Assembly: GCF_000472505.1 (NCBI RefSeq)
Contig: NZ_AWZR01000013.1
Span: 28,609-92,608, forward strand
From: Luteimonas sp. J29
GTDB lineage: Bacteria; Pseudomonadota; Gammaproteobacteria; Xanthomonadales; Xanthomonadaceae
Reading direction: 5' to 3'
Length of the DNA: 64,000 bases
The position numbers and the translations under genes are program-made. Positions 19,378 to 28,801 of this stretch are shown in pieces; position 1 is the stretch's first letter, and each line of letters starts with the position of its first letter. A model generated the notes under the pieces. That model had not been told where the DNA came from. It made no database searches and was given only the letters and a program-made list of their open reading frames with translations.

Positions 19378-20211
19378 TCAGGGCTTGCCGGCCACGTCTC
19401 GTCCGGGCACCTGCACGATCCGCAGGTCTTCCGAATCGAGCTGCAGCGCAGTCAAGCGCCCGCCCCATACGGCACCGGTGTCGAGCGCATGCACGCCGAG
19501 GCCGATGAACAGGCCCAGGGTGGACCAGTGGCCGCAGACGATCTTCAGGTCGCGTTCGACCCGTCCGGGCACCTCGAACCAGGGATACAGCCCCGGTGCC
19601 TGGGTCCCCGGCGCGCCTTTCTCCTCGAACGCGATGCGCCCGCGCGGCGAGCAGTAGCGCATGCGGGTGAACACGTTGATGATCGCCCGGTCGCGGTCGG
19701 TGCCGGCCAGGCGCGGCGACCATGCCGGCCGGTCGCCGTACATGTTGCGCAGCAGTTTCTGCGCGCCGCCCCCGGCGAGCCTGCGCTCGACCTCGCGCGC
19801 GTACTGTTCGGCCGCCTGGGTGGTCCACTTCGGCGCCAGGCCCGCGTGCACCATCAGCCACCCGAGGCTCCGGTCGGCGTGCACCAGGGGCTGCGACCGC
19901 AGCCAGTCGAGCAGTTCCTGGCGATCCTCCGCGAACAGCACCCGCTGCAGGTCCGGGTTGACTTTGCGCTGCTCGGCCTCGGACCGTTGCGCGATCGCCA
20001 GCAGCGACAGGTCGTGGTTGCCGAGCACGGTCACCGCCTGCGCGCGCAGCGAATGCACCAGGCGCAGGGTCTCGAGCGATTCGCCGCCGCGATTGACCAG
20101 GTCGCCGCAGAACCAGAGCCGGTCGCGGGCCGGATCGAAACGGATCGCGTCCAGCAGCCGGCGCGTGGGTCCGTAGCAGCCCTGCAGGTCACCGATCGCC
20201 CAGACGGCCAT
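19378..20211 (-). CDS. apaH: Bis(5'-nucleosyl)-tetraphosphatase, symmetrical
   Basis: 277 aa metallophosphatase. Motifs AIGDLQGCYG, CGDLVNRG and VLGNHDLSLLA coordinate the two metals. Cleaves Ap4A to 2 ADP. Last gene of the lptD-surA-pdxA-csaA-like-rsmA-apaG-apaH operon. Confidence 0.97.
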   Translation of the reverse strand: MAVWAIGDLQGCYGPTRRLLDAIRFDPARDRLWFCGDLVNRGGESLETLRLVHSLRAQAVTVLGNHDLSLLAIAQRSEAEQRKVNPDLQRVLFAEDRQELLDWLRSQPLVHADRSLGWLMVHAGLAPKWTTQAAEQYAREVERRLAGGGAQKLLRNMYGDRPAWSPRLAGTDRDRAIINVFTRMRYCSPRGRIAFEEKGAPGTQAPGLYPWFEVPGRVERDLKIVCGHWSTLGLFIGLGVHALDTGAVWGGRLTALQLDSEDLRIVQVPGRDVAGKP

Positions 20212-20224
20212 GCCCTGCGACCCC

Positions 20225-20608
20225 TCAGTGCAGCGTGCGCGGCGCGGCGAGGGTGAACGGCGGGATGGGCGCGTCGAAGCGGGTGCCGTCGTCGCCGAGC
20301 ATGTCGTAACTGCCTTCCATCGTGCCCACGGCGGTGGGCAGGGTGGCGCCGGAGGTGTAGACGAACTGCTCGCCCGGCTCCAGCCGCGGCTGCTCGCCGA
20401 CCACGCCGTCGCCGTGGACCTCCTCGACCCGGCCGTTGGCGTCGGTGATCACCCAGTGGCGCGCGACCAGCTTGGCCGGCAGCCGGCCGAGGTTGCGGAT
20501 CCGGATCGTGTACGCGAACACGTACAGGTCGTCCTCGGGCGCGGATTCCTCGTCCAGGAACCGGGTCGCGATCTGGATCTCCAGGCTGTAGTCGGCCGTC
20601 TCGTTCAT
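20225..20608 (-). CDS. apaG: ApaG protein (DUF525 fold)
   Basis: 127 aa. RFLDEESAPEDDLYVFAYTIRIRNLG, ARHWVITDANGRVEEVHGDGVVGEQP and FVYTSGATLPTAVGTMEGSYDM are diagnostic. A small Ig-like fold whose function in bacteria (Mg/Co homeostasis link) is unsettled. The ATG at 20608 gives the family start; the reading frame continues upstream without support. Confidence 0.96.
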   Translation of the reverse strand: MNETADYSLEIQIATRFLDEESAPEDDLYVFAYTIRIRNLGRLPAKLVARHWVITDANGRVEEVHGDGVVGEQPRLEPGEQFVYTSGATLPTAVGTMEGSYDMLGDDGTRFDAPIPPFTLAAPRTLH

Positions 20609-20683
20609 TGCCCGAAGTGTATGCGCCCGGCCGTGAACGCGGCCATCCCGCGGCGGAGACGCCGCCGTCACGGGCGCCCGCGC

Positions 20684-21472
20684 CTACGCCGCCGGCGGGG
20701 TATTGGCCAGGCGCACGAAGCCGGACACGGGGACCTGCTCGGCCCGCGCCTGGGGATCGAGGCCGGCGGCCCGGATCGTGGCCTCGTCGCACAGCCGCGA
20801 CAGGGCATTGCGCAGGGTCTTGCGCCGCTGGCCGAAGGCGTCGCGGACGATCGCCGCGAAGCGCGCCGGGTCGACGATGCCGACGCTGGCCGGCGGGCGC
20901 GGCACCAGCCTCACCACCGCCGAATCGACCTTGGGCGGCGGCCGGAACGCACCCGGGCCGACGGTGAACAGGGCGGTGACCTCGCACCAGGCCTGGAGCA
21001 TCACGCTCAGCCGCCCGTAGGTCTTGCTGCCGGGGCCGGCGGCCATGCGGTCGACCACTTCCTTCTGCAGCATGAAATGCATGTCGCGGATCGCCGCGGC
21101 GTGGTCCAGGGCGTGGAACAGGATCGGCGAGGACAGGTTGTAGGGCAGGTTGCCGACCAGGCGCAGCGGCGTGCCGTCGGCGAGGGCGGTGAAATCGACG
21201 TCGAGCACGTCCGAATGGATCAGGGTCAGCTCGCCGTGGACGCGCGCGGCCGCCGCGAGCGGCTCGAGCAGGTCGCGGTCGAACTCGATCGCGGTCAGGC
21301 TGCCGTGGCGGTCGAGCAGGGGAAAGGTCATCGCGCCCTGGCCCGGGCCGATCTCGACCAGGCGGTCGCCCGGCTTCGGGTCCACGGCCAGGATGATCTT
21401 CTCGATCACCTCGCGCTCGTGCAGGAAATGCTGGCCGAGCGACTTCTTCGCCGGTCGGGTGAACCCGCTCAC
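20684..21472 (-). CDS. rsmA: 16S rRNA dimethyladenosine transferase (KsgA)
   Basis: 262 aa. KKSLGQHFLHE, SAM motif VEIGPGQGAMT, catalytic NLPYN and FRPPPKVDSAVVRL. Dimethylates A1518/A1519 of 16S rRNA. GTG start at 21472 overlaps the upstream stop as GTGA and gives VSGFTRPAKKSLGQHF. Confidence 0.97.
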   Translation of the reverse strand: MSGFTRPAKKSLGQHFLHEREVIEKIILAVDPKPGDRLVEIGPGQGAMTFPLLDRHGSLTAIEFDRDLLEPLAAAARVHGELTLIHSDVLDVDFTALADGTPLRLVGNLPYNLSSPILFHALDHAAAIRDMHFMLQKEVVDRMAAGPGSKTYGRLSVMLQAWCEVTALFTVGPGAFRPPPKVDSAVVRLVPRPPASVGIVDPARFAAIVRDAFGQRRKTLRNALSRLCDEATIRAAGLDPQARAEQVPVSGFVRLANTPPAA

Positions 21473-21816
21473 AGCAGCCGCGTCCCCAGGGGCACCTCGC
21501 GGTCCGGCACGCACAGCGCGACCCGGCCGGCCTCGTCGTGGAAGCCGGTGACCAGGCACTGCGACATCAGCGGGCCGATCTGCTTGGGCGGGAAGTTGAC
21601 CACGCCCACCACCAGCCGTCCGACGAGCTCCTCCGGGGTGTACAGGGCGGTCACCTGGGCGCTCGACTTGCGCACCCCGATGTCCGGGCCGAAGTCGACC
21701 TCGAGCACGTAGGCCGGCTCGCGCGCCTGTTCGAAGACGCGCGCCGAGACGATCCGGCCCACGCGCAGGTCCACGCGCATGAAGTCGTCCCAGGTGATGG
21801 TGGCTGCATCGGTCAC
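21469..21816 (-). CDS. CsaA/MetG-C-like tRNA-binding domain protein
   Basis: 115 aa consisting only of an OB-fold tRNA-binding domain: DFMRVDLRVGRIVSARVF, PAYVLEVDFGPDIGVRKSSAQVT, VVNFPPKQIGPLMSQCLVTGF, VALCVPDREVPLGTRLL. Homologues include CsaA and the C terminus of MetRS. GTG start at 21816 with GGAG about 9 nt upstream; that start overlaps the pdxA stop (GTGA). An extra gene compared with the E. coli operon order, here between pdxA and rsmA and coupled on both sides. Confidence 0.9.
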   Translation of the reverse strand: MTDAATITWDDFMRVDLRVGRIVSARVFEQAREPAYVLEVDFGPDIGVRKSSAQVTALYTPEELVGRLVVGVVNFPPKQIGPLMSQCLVTGFHDEAGRVALCVPDREVPLGTRLL

Positions 21817-22796
21817 GGGCGTCGCTCCTTCCGGCCAGCGGCGAGCCGGGTGCAGGTCGAAATGGCGGCGAACAGGCTCGACGGATCCGCGCGGCCGCTG
21901 CCGGCCAGGTCCAGCGCGGTCCCGTGGTCCACCGCCACCCGCGGGTAGGGCAGTCCCAGGGTCAGGTTCACTGCCTGCTCGAAACCGCTGTACTTGAGTA
22001 CGGGCAGGCCCTGGTCGTGGTACATCGCCAGCACCGCGTCGACCTCGCGCAGGCGCGCGGGCAGGAACGCGGTGTCGGCAGGCAGCGGCCCGTCCAGGCG
22101 CAGGCCCTCGGCGCGCAGGCGCGCCAGCACGGGCTCGATCACCTCCATTTCCTCGCGGCCCAGGTGCCCGGCCTCGCCCGCGTGGGGATTGAGGCCGAGC
22201 ACGGCGATGCGGGGCGAGTCGATGCCGAAGCCCTCGCGCATCGCGGCCTCCACGATCCGCAGCGTGCGCTCCAGCCCCGCCGCGGTAATCGCGTCGGCGA
22301 CCGCGCGCAGCGGCAGGTGGGTGGTGGCGAGCGCGACCCGGACGACGTCGTTGGCCAGCATCATCACCACGTCGCAGCCGGCCCGCGCGGCGAGCAGCTC
22401 GGTGGTGCCGGTGTAGGCGATGCCGCCGAGGTTGATCGTGGCCTTGTGGACCGGACCTGTGACCAGGCCGTCGCAGGCACCGGCCAGGCAGTCGTCGGCC
22501 GCGCGCGCGAGCGCTTCGACCACGGCGGCGGCGTTGCGCGGGTCCGGGGCGCCCGGGGGGCAGGCGACCGCATTCGGGATCCCGACCAGGCGCAGTTGGC
22601 CCGGCGCCGGGCAAGGGGCGTCGGGGGGCAGCAGTTCCAGGGGCAGGCCGAGGCGGTCGGCGGCTTCGACCAGGGTGCGGCCGTCGCCATAGGCCACCAG
22701 GTCCGCGTCCCAGGCGCGCTGGGCCGCGCGCACGCACAGCTCCGGCCCCACGCCGGCCGGCTCTCCCGGGACCAGCGCCAGGCGCGGGCGCGCCAT
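21813..22796 (-). CDS. pdxA: 4-hydroxythreonine-4-phosphate dehydrogenase
   Basis: 327 aa. LVPGEPAGVGPELC, TGPVHKATINLGG, VALATTHLPLRAV and AMYHDQGLPVLKY carry the metal-binding His residues. Oxidises 4-phosphohydroxy-L-threonine in pyridoxal phosphate synthesis. One base separates its start from the surA stop. Confidence 0.97.
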   Translation of the reverse strand: MARPRLALVPGEPAGVGPELCVRAAQRAWDADLVAYGDGRTLVEAADRLGLPLELLPPDAPCPAPGQLRLVGIPNAVACPPGAPDPRNAAAVVEALARAADDCLAGACDGLVTGPVHKATINLGGIAYTGTTELLAARAGCDVVMMLANDVVRVALATTHLPLRAVADAITAAGLERTLRIVEAAMREGFGIDSPRIAVLGLNPHAGEAGHLGREEMEVIEPVLARLRAEGLRLDGPLPADTAFLPARLREVDAVLAMYHDQGLPVLKYSGFEQAVNLTLGLPYPRVAVDHGTALDLAGSGRADPSSLFAAISTCTRLAAGRKERRP

Positions 22797-22797
22797 G

Positions 22798-24096
22798 TCA
22801 GCCGCCGGCGGAGTTGCCGAGGCGGATGTCGACGTAGGCCTCGCCGCGCATTTCGCGCAAGTAGCGGTCCCACTCGTCCTCGAGCTTGCGCTGGCCGATC
22901 GACTCGCGCACCTGGGCGCGCCGGTTCTCGTCGTCGACGCTGGCCTGGCGGGTGCCGACCCGCTGCACGATGTGCCAGCCGGCCTGGGTGCGGAACGGCG
23001 CGGACACCTGGCCATCGGCGAGCGCCGCGACCTGGCCGCCGAACTCGGGGCCGAACTCGTCCTCGGTGAACCAGCCCAGGTCGCCGCCGGCGTCGCGGCT
23101 CATGGTGTCGTCGGAGCTCTCGCGCGCCACGGCCTCGAAATCCGCGCCGCCGGCGATGCGCGCGCGCAGGCCGTCGATGCGGGCCTTGGCCTCGCTGTCG
23201 CCCGCGGGGCCCTCGGCCGGTCGCACCAGGATGTGGCGCGCGTGGTACTGGGTGACCGTCGGGCCGGAGGCCGCGGCATCGCGCACGTCCACCAGCTGCA
23301 GCAGCTGGAAACCGCTCGGGCCGCGGATCGGGCCGATCACCTCGCCGGGCGACATCGACCGGATCGCGTTGGCGAAGGCCACCGGCACCTCGTCCAGGGT
23401 GCGCCAGCCGAGGTTGCCGCCCTCGAGCGCGTTCGGGCTGTCGGAGTAGCGCACCGCCGCAGCCGCGAAATCCATCTCGCCGCGGTCGATCAGGCCCTTG
23501 ATGCCGTCGATCTTCTGCTGGCCGATGGCGATCTGCTCGGGCGTGGCGCCCTCCGGCAGGGCGACCAGGATGTGCGCCAGCTGGTACTGGCGGGCACCTG
23601 CGCGCGCGGCCAGCGCGGCGTCGACCTCGGCGTCGCTCACGCTGATCCGGCTCTGCGCGAAGCGCTGGCGCAGGCGCTGGATCATGATCTCGTCGCGCAG
23701 CGAGGCGCGGAAGTCCTCGATCGACATGCCTTCCAGCGCCAGCTGCTGGCGCAGCTGGTCGGGCGAGAGGTTGTTCTGCTGGGCGATCGCGTTGATCGCG
23801 CTGTCGACCTCGGCGTCGCCCACGCGCACGCCGGTCTCGGCCGCGCGCGTGGTCTGCAGTTTCATCAGGATCAGGCGTTCGAGCACCTGGCGTTCGAGCA
23901 CCTGGCGCGGCGGCAGCTGGTTCTGGCGGTCGGCGTACTGGGCGAGGATGTTGGCCACCGCCCGGTTGAGTTCGCTCTGCAGGATCACGTCCTCGTCCAC
24001 CACCGCGACGATGCGCTCCAGCGGCTGGACCTGTTGCGCGAGGGCGGAGGCCGCGAACAGCAGTGCGGCGCACAGGAAGGCGATGCGGGTCTTCAT
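22798..24096 (-). CDS. surA: Periplasmic chaperone/peptidyl-prolyl isomerase SurA
   Basis: 432 aa. Signal peptide (MKTRIAFLCAALLFAASALA), N-terminal SurA_N chaperone domain (ERIVAVVDEDVILQSEL), then two PpiC parvulin domains (LAHILVALPEGATPEQI; ARHILVRPAEG) and a C-terminal helix. Escorts outer membrane proteins such as LptD, encoded just upstream in the operon. ATG overlaps the lptD stop. Confidence 0.97.
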   Translation of the reverse strand: MKTRIAFLCAALLFAASALAQQVQPLERIVAVVDEDVILQSELNRAVANILAQYADRQNQLPPRQVLERQVLERLILMKLQTTRAAETGVRVGDAEVDSAINAIAQQNNLSPDQLRQQLALEGMSIEDFRASLRDEIMIQRLRQRFAQSRISVSDAEVDAALAARAGARQYQLAHILVALPEGATPEQIAIGQQKIDGIKGLIDRGEMDFAAAAVRYSDSPNALEGGNLGWRTLDEVPVAFANAIRSMSPGEVIGPIRGPSGFQLLQLVDVRDAAASGPTVTQYHARHILVRPAEGPAGDSEAKARIDGLRARIAGGADFEAVARESSDDTMSRDAGGDLGWFTEDEFGPEFGGQVAALADGQVSAPFRTQAGWHIVQRVGTRQASVDDENRRAQVRESIGQRKLEDEWDRYLREMRGEAYVDIRLGNSAGG

Positions 24097-26492
24097 GGCA
24101 GGAAGTCGTCGGCAGGCTGGTCGTCGTCGTCCACGCTGCCCTGCAGCTCCGACGGCGGGACGAGGTAGAGGTCGTCTCGGTGATAGCCGAGGATAGCACG
24201 GCGCAGCCGGCTCCGGTTGTCCGGACCGGCCGAGCCCAGGCCCTTGAGCTCGATCTCGAGCTGGATCGAGTCGTTCATCTCGCCACGGGTGTTGCGCAGG
24301 TAGCGGCGGGCCACCAGGCGCGCCGCCACGCAGCAGCTTTCCCACTGCACGCCGGCGATGCCCTCGAGCACCTGGTTGTGCTGCAGCGAGTAGTAATAGC
24401 GGCCGACCACCGACCACGCCTGGTTGATCGGGTACAGGAACGACAGGTCCACCTGCTCGAGCAGGTCGGTCTGGCGCAGCGCGCTTCTACGATAGCGGTA
24501 GGCGAAGTTGATGATGCCGTCGTCGCCGACCAGGTAGCGGGTGCGGATGGTGGCCAGGTCCTCGCGGCGGGTGGTCGGATTCCACTGGTAGGAGGCGCCG
24601 ACCGTCCAGCGGTCGTTGACGGCGTAGCTCCCGTCCACCACCCAGGCCGATTCGCCCTTGCTGATCGGCGCCTCGTTGCCGAGCGTGATCCGGGCGTCCT
24701 CGAAGTAGCGGATCTGGCCGGCGCTGAGCGAGAGCTTCTCGCGGCCGTCGGACTCGCGGATCAGGCGCGTGCTCAGCGCCACCGTGAGCTGGTTCGCGTC
24801 GCCCTGGCGGTCGCCGCCCGAGTAGCGGTTGTCGCGGAACAGCTGGCCCCAGCTGAAGGTCATCGGCCGGGTGTCGAACAGCGGGAAGTCGTCCTGGTCG
24901 CGGTAAGGCACGTTGAGGTAGAACAGCCGCGGCTCGAGCGTGTGCAGGTACCGTTCGCCGCGGAAGCGGGTCTCGCGGTCGAAGAACAGGCCCGCGTCCA
25001 GCGATGCCATCGGGTGGCTCGCGGAGGGCGACTCGTCATCGGTGCCGAAACCCTCGTCGAGGCGGTACTGGACGTGGCGCAGCGCGAGCGTCGGCCGGAC
25101 GAACCAGCTCGAGCCTTCCAGGGGCATGCTCACCCACGGCTTGAGGAACAGGCGGCTGCCGCCCGGCTTGGTCTCGGTGCCGTTGGGTCGCGTCTCGTTG
25201 TCGATGTGGGTGAAGCGCGTCGCCTCGGCGTCCACGCCCGCGACCAGCCAGCCGTCGAAGGGCTGTTCCCACGAGAAGGATGCCCGTGGCAGGCGGTTGT
25301 AGGGCAGCCTGCTCTCGTCGATGGTGTAGTCGGCCAGATGCCGGTACTGGCCTTCGATCAGGGCGCTCCAATGCCGTCCCCGCCCGTAGAGGCCGACCGT
25401 GCTCTTGAGCGAGGACACCGATGCTCCTTCGATGCTGCTGCTCGCGTCCTCGATCCAGCGCGGGTCGCTGAGCCAGTGCAGCCGCGCACGGGCGCGCCAA
25501 TTGCGATTGAACCGGTGTACTCCGGAATAGCGGAACGCGCCGCGGTCCTCCCTGCGACGGTTCTCTTCGATCGGGACCTCGTCGATTTCGCGCTCGCGGT
25601 CGCGCCAGGTCAGGTCATCCGACGGCAGCAGCTGCAGGTCGAAGGTGCCGCGCCCGCCCGGGTACAGGTAGCGGAACTCGGTCCCGAGCTGCAGGCCGCG
25701 CTTGCTCATCCAGCGCGGTTCCAGGGTGAGGTCGTAGTTTGGCGCCAGGTTGAAATAGACCGGCTGCGTGTAGTCGAAGCCATTGCGGCTGGACACGCCG
25801 ATGTTGGGATAGAGCAGGCCGGTGCGGCGGCGGTCGTCGATCGGGAACGCCAGCCACGGCACGTACAGTACCGGCACCTTGCCGATGCGCAGGGTGGCGT
25901 TGCGGGCCACGCCGGTGCCTTCCTCGGTGTCGACGTCGATGCGCTGCGCGCGCAGTTCCCACCAGCGCTGGCTGGGAGGGCAGGTCGAGTACGTGGACTC
26001 GAACATCCGGCCCCTGGAGTCCTGCATCTCGATGCGCTCGGCACCACCGTTGCCGCGGCGCTCTGTCAGCTGGTAGCTGACGTTGTCGATGCGGTGCGAA
26101 TCGGTGTTCTGGTCGCCCTCGAGGCGGTCGGCCACCACGCGCATCCCCGAATCCTGGTAGCGCACGTTGCCGGTGGCGACGTAGGTGCCGGTCTCCTGCG
26201 AGAACTCGATGCTGTCGGTACCCAGGAACTGGTCGCCCCGGCGCAGCGTCACGTTGCCGGTGACGTTGTAGATGCCGCCGTCCATGCCGATGGTCTGGTC
26301 GCCCTGGATGTCGGTGGGCAGGCTGTCGCGGTCGGCGGGAGCGCCGACCGGCGGCTGCGCGTCGGGGAACAGCGGGACGGCGTCCTCGACCGGGCACAGC
26401 GACCAGTCGACCGGGATGTCGTCATCCGCATGGGCCGCCAGCGACATCGCGATGCAGATCGGCAGGGGCAACAGGCGGAATGCTGGACGCAC
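24093..26492 (-). CDS. lptD: LPS-assembly protein LptD
   Basis: 799 aa. Signal peptide, periplasmic OstA/jellyroll domain (QGDQTIGMDGGIYNVTGNV, DSIEFSQETGTYVATG) and C-terminal beta-barrel. Four cysteines in the expected layout: one after the signal (SLCP), one near TCPPSQRWWEL, and the adjacent pair in WESCCVAARL, matching the long-range disulfides required for function. Inserts LPS in the outer leaflet with LptE. First gene of the operon. Confidence 0.96.
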   Translation of the reverse strand: MRPAFRLLPLPICIAMSLAAHADDDIPVDWSLCPVEDAVPLFPDAQPPVGAPADRDSLPTDIQGDQTIGMDGGIYNVTGNVTLRRGDQFLGTDSIEFSQETGTYVATGNVRYQDSGMRVVADRLEGDQNTDSHRIDNVSYQLTERRGNGGAERIEMQDSRGRMFESTYSTCPPSQRWWELRAQRIDVDTEEGTGVARNATLRIGKVPVLYVPWLAFPIDDRRRTGLLYPNIGVSSRNGFDYTQPVYFNLAPNYDLTLEPRWMSKRGLQLGTEFRYLYPGGRGTFDLQLLPSDDLTWRDREREIDEVPIEENRRREDRGAFRYSGVHRFNRNWRARARLHWLSDPRWIEDASSSIEGASVSSLKSTVGLYGRGRHWSALIEGQYRHLADYTIDESRLPYNRLPRASFSWEQPFDGWLVAGVDAEATRFTHIDNETRPNGTETKPGGSRLFLKPWVSMPLEGSSWFVRPTLALRHVQYRLDEGFGTDDESPSASHPMASLDAGLFFDRETRFRGERYLHTLEPRLFYLNVPYRDQDDFPLFDTRPMTFSWGQLFRDNRYSGGDRQGDANQLTVALSTRLIRESDGREKLSLSAGQIRYFEDARITLGNEAPISKGESAWVVDGSYAVNDRWTVGASYQWNPTTRREDLATIRTRYLVGDDGIINFAYRYRRSALRQTDLLEQVDLSFLYPINQAWSVVGRYYYSLQHNQVLEGIAGVQWESCCVAARLVARRYLRNTRGEMNDSIQLEIELKGLGSAGPDNRSRLRRAILGYHRDDLYLVPPSELQGSVDDDDQPADDFLP

Positions 26493-26604
26493 GCGGCAGG
26501 ATCCCGGGGGGCGGAAAGGCCGCTAGCTTGCCGGAACCCCCGTGCAGCGGCAATGCAGATGGCAACCGCGGTTCATGCTGCGGGGAGGGTTGACGCCGCA
26601 ACGT

Positions 26605-27549
26605 TCACCGTGGCCCGGTCCCCGCGTCGGCCTCCAGCAGCGCGGCGACATGGGCGACCGCGCCCTCGGCCAGCGCCCCGAGGTGGTAGCCGCCCTCGAG
26701 CATCGACACGATCCGGCCCTGGGCGTGGTGCGCGGCCTCCCGCATGAGCTCCCCGGTCAGCCAGCCGAAGTCGGCCGGTTCGAGGTCGAACTGGGCCATC
26801 GGGTCGCGGCGGTCGCCGTCGAACCCGGCCGACACCAGCACCAGTTGCGGTTCGAACGACCGGAGCGCCGGCAGCAGCTCCTCGCGCCAGGCCTGGCGGA
26901 ACGCCCCGCCGCCGGCGCCGGCCGGCAGCGGCATGTTCACGACGTTGCCGGCGCCGCGCTCGTTGCCGGCGCCCGACCACGGATAGATACCGGCCTGGTG
27001 GGTACTCAGGTACAGCACCCGCGGGTCGTGCTCGAAGATGGCCTGGGTGCCGTTGCCGTGGTGGACGTCGAAGTCGATGATCGCCACCCGGCCGAGGCCG
27101 AAGCGGTCGAGCGCGTGCGCGGCGGACACGGCGATGTTGTTGAACAGGCAGAATCCCATCGCCGCGTCGACCGTGGCGTGGTGCCCGGGCGGACGTACCG
27201 CGCAGAACGCGACGTCGGTTTCCCCGTGCATGACCGCGTCGACCGCCGCCACGCCGGCGCCCGCTGCGCGAAGCGCCGCCTCGGGCGAGCCGGGCGAGAC
27301 CACGGTATCGGGGTCGAGGTGGAGCGTGCCGTGCGGGGGCGGGCTCAGGACCGTGGCCAGCAGGCGTTCGTCGTGCACCCGCAGCAGCTGGCCGCGGGTG
27401 GCGCGCGGGGCCTCGATCCATTCGATGCCGGGGAACGCGTCGTGCACCGCCTCGAGCACCGAGCCCAGCCGGTCCGCGCACTCGGGATGTTCCAGGCCGG
27501 TGTCGTGGTCCAGGCAGGCCGGGTGCGTGTAGCCGAGCAGGCGGGCCAT
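26605..27549 (-). CDS. Histone deacetylase-family (acetoin/acetylpolyamine) hydrolase
   Basis: 314 aa. Zn and catalytic motifs AVRPPGHHA, FCLFNNIAVSA, IIDFDVHHGNGTQAIF, STHQAGIYPWSGAGNERG and VLVSAGFDGDRRDP. Class II-type deacetylase fold; bacterial substrates are usually acetylpolyamines or acyl-lysine, not determinable here. ATG four bases after the cobalamin adenosyltransferase stop, same strand. Confidence 0.9.
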   Translation of the reverse strand: MARLLGYTHPACLDHDTGLEHPECADRLGSVLEAVHDAFPGIEWIEAPRATRGQLLRVHDERLLATVLSPPPHGTLHLDPDTVVSPGSPEAALRAAGAGVAAVDAVMHGETDVAFCAVRPPGHHATVDAAMGFCLFNNIAVSAAHALDRFGLGRVAIIDFDVHHGNGTQAIFEHDPRVLYLSTHQAGIYPWSGAGNERGAGNVVNMPLPAGAGGGAFRQAWREELLPALRSFEPQLVLVSAGFDGDRRDPMAQFDLEPADFGWLTGELMREAAHHAQGRIVSMLEGGYHLGALAEGAVAHVAALLEADAGTGPR

Positions 27550-27552
27550 GGC

Positions 27553-28101
27553 CTAGCGTCTCTGGTGCTGCCAGAGCACTTCGCCGTGCCCGTCGTGGCG
27601 CGCCAGCGCCCGGGCGAGCACGAACAGCAGGTCGGACAGGCGGTTGAGGTAGCGGACCGCCTGCGGCCGCACCGCTTCCTGGCGCGCAAGCGCCACGGCG
27701 GCGCGTTCGGCGCGGCGCACCACGGTGCGCGCGACATGGCAGCGCGCCGCGGCCTCGCCCCCGCCGGGCAGGATGAAGTCCTTCAGCGGGGGCAGCGTGT
27801 CGTTGTGGTGGTCGAGCCACGCTTCCAGGCGCTCGACGTCGGCGTCGTGGATCGCAGCGTGGCCGGGGATGCAGAGCTCGCCGCCGAGGTCGAACAGCTG
27901 GTGCTGGATCGCGGTCAGCTGTTCGCGCACGTCGTCGGGCAGCGTCGCGGCGAGCAGCAGGCCGATGCTCGAGTTGGCCTCGTCGACGGTGCCGTAGGCC
28001 TCCACCCGCGCCGAGTCCTTGGCGACCCGGCTGCCGTCGCCCAGCCCGGTACTGCCGTCGTCGCCGGTCCGGGTGTAGATCTTCGACAGCCGGTTGCCCA
28101 T
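27553..28101 (-). CDS. PduO-type cob(I)alamin adenosyltransferase
   Basis: 182 aa. KIYTRTGDDGSTGLGDGSRVAKDS is the ATP-binding N terminus; VEAYGTVDEANSSIGLLL, CHVARTVVRRAERAAVAL and YLNRLSDLLFVLARAL complete the five-helix bundle. Makes adenosylcobalamin from cob(I)alamin and ATP. Sits between a DUF6580 membrane protein and the HDAC-like gene. Confidence 0.95.
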   Translation of the reverse strand: MGNRLSKIYTRTGDDGSTGLGDGSRVAKDSARVEAYGTVDEANSSIGLLLAATLPDDVREQLTAIQHQLFDLGGELCIPGHAAIHDADVERLEAWLDHHNDTLPPLKDFILPGGGEAAARCHVARTVVRRAERAAVALARQEAVRPQAVRYLNRLSDLLFVLARALARHDGHGEVLWQHQRR

Positions 28102-28117
28102 GGCGGCGTGGCGCCGC

Positions 28118-28714
28118 TCAGACGGTTTGCGCGCGCAGCACCGGCAGGCGGCTGCGCAGCAGGGCGAAGCCGCCGAACAGCAGGGCCGAGTAGGCCAGCG
28201 TGCTGATGAGCGTGGTCTTGAAGAACGGCAGCGCGGCGACGTAGCAGGGCACCAGGCCCGCGCTGCAGGCCGGGTAGCCGGGCACCGCGAAGGCGGTGAC
28301 CCAGACCGCGAAATTGCTGACCAGGAAGAACAGCACCGAGCCGGCGAGCGCGTAGCCCAGCACGCGGCCGCCCGTGACCCGGCCGCGCAGGCCGAAGGCC
28401 AGGGCGACGGTGGCGAGCACGCACAGGTAGTTGGCGGCCAGGCTCGGCAGGTAGGCGGCCGAGGTCAGGTAGTCGAGGTAGACGGCGCCGCGCGCCAGGC
28501 CCAGGCCCAGGTCCGACACCACCATCGCCAGCACCGGCACCAGCACGGCCATGCGGCGGCTGGCGAAATAGGCGCCACCGAACAGGGCGATCGCCTCGAT
28601 CGGGGCGAAGTTGGGCGGCAGCGGCAGCCAGCGCGACATCGCGGCCAGCAGGATCATCGCCGCCAGCACGAGCGGGCCGGGTGCGAGGGAGATGGCGGAA
28701 GCGGGTCGGGTCAT
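28118..28714 (-). CDS. DUF6580-family membrane protein (possible cobalamin-linked transport component)
   Basis: 198 aa, about five to six TM helices. RWLPLPPNFAPIEAIALFGGAYF, ASRRMAVLVPVLAMVVSDLGLGL and NFAVWVTAFAVPGYPACSAGLVPCYVAALPFFKTTL are the conserved blocks. The fold and size recall ECF S-components. Only 16 bp from the cobalamin adenosyltransferase start, so a link with corrinoid supply is a reasonable inference, not shown. Confidence 0.7.
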   Translation of the reverse strand: MTRPASAISLAPGPLVLAAMILLAAMSRWLPLPPNFAPIEAIALFGGAYFASRRMAVLVPVLAMVVSDLGLGLARGAVYLDYLTSAAYLPSLAANYLCVLATVALAFGLRGRVTGGRVLGYALAGSVLFFLVSNFAVWVTAFAVPGYPACSAGLVPCYVAALPFFKTTLISTLAYSALLFGGFALLRSRLPVLRAQTV

Positions 28715-28801
28715 GGCGGATCGTCGTTGCGTGAGGGATCAGGCGCATTCTAACCGCAGCCCCGGCCGGGGGGAGGCGGGGCGAGCCGGTATCATCGGCG
28801 C

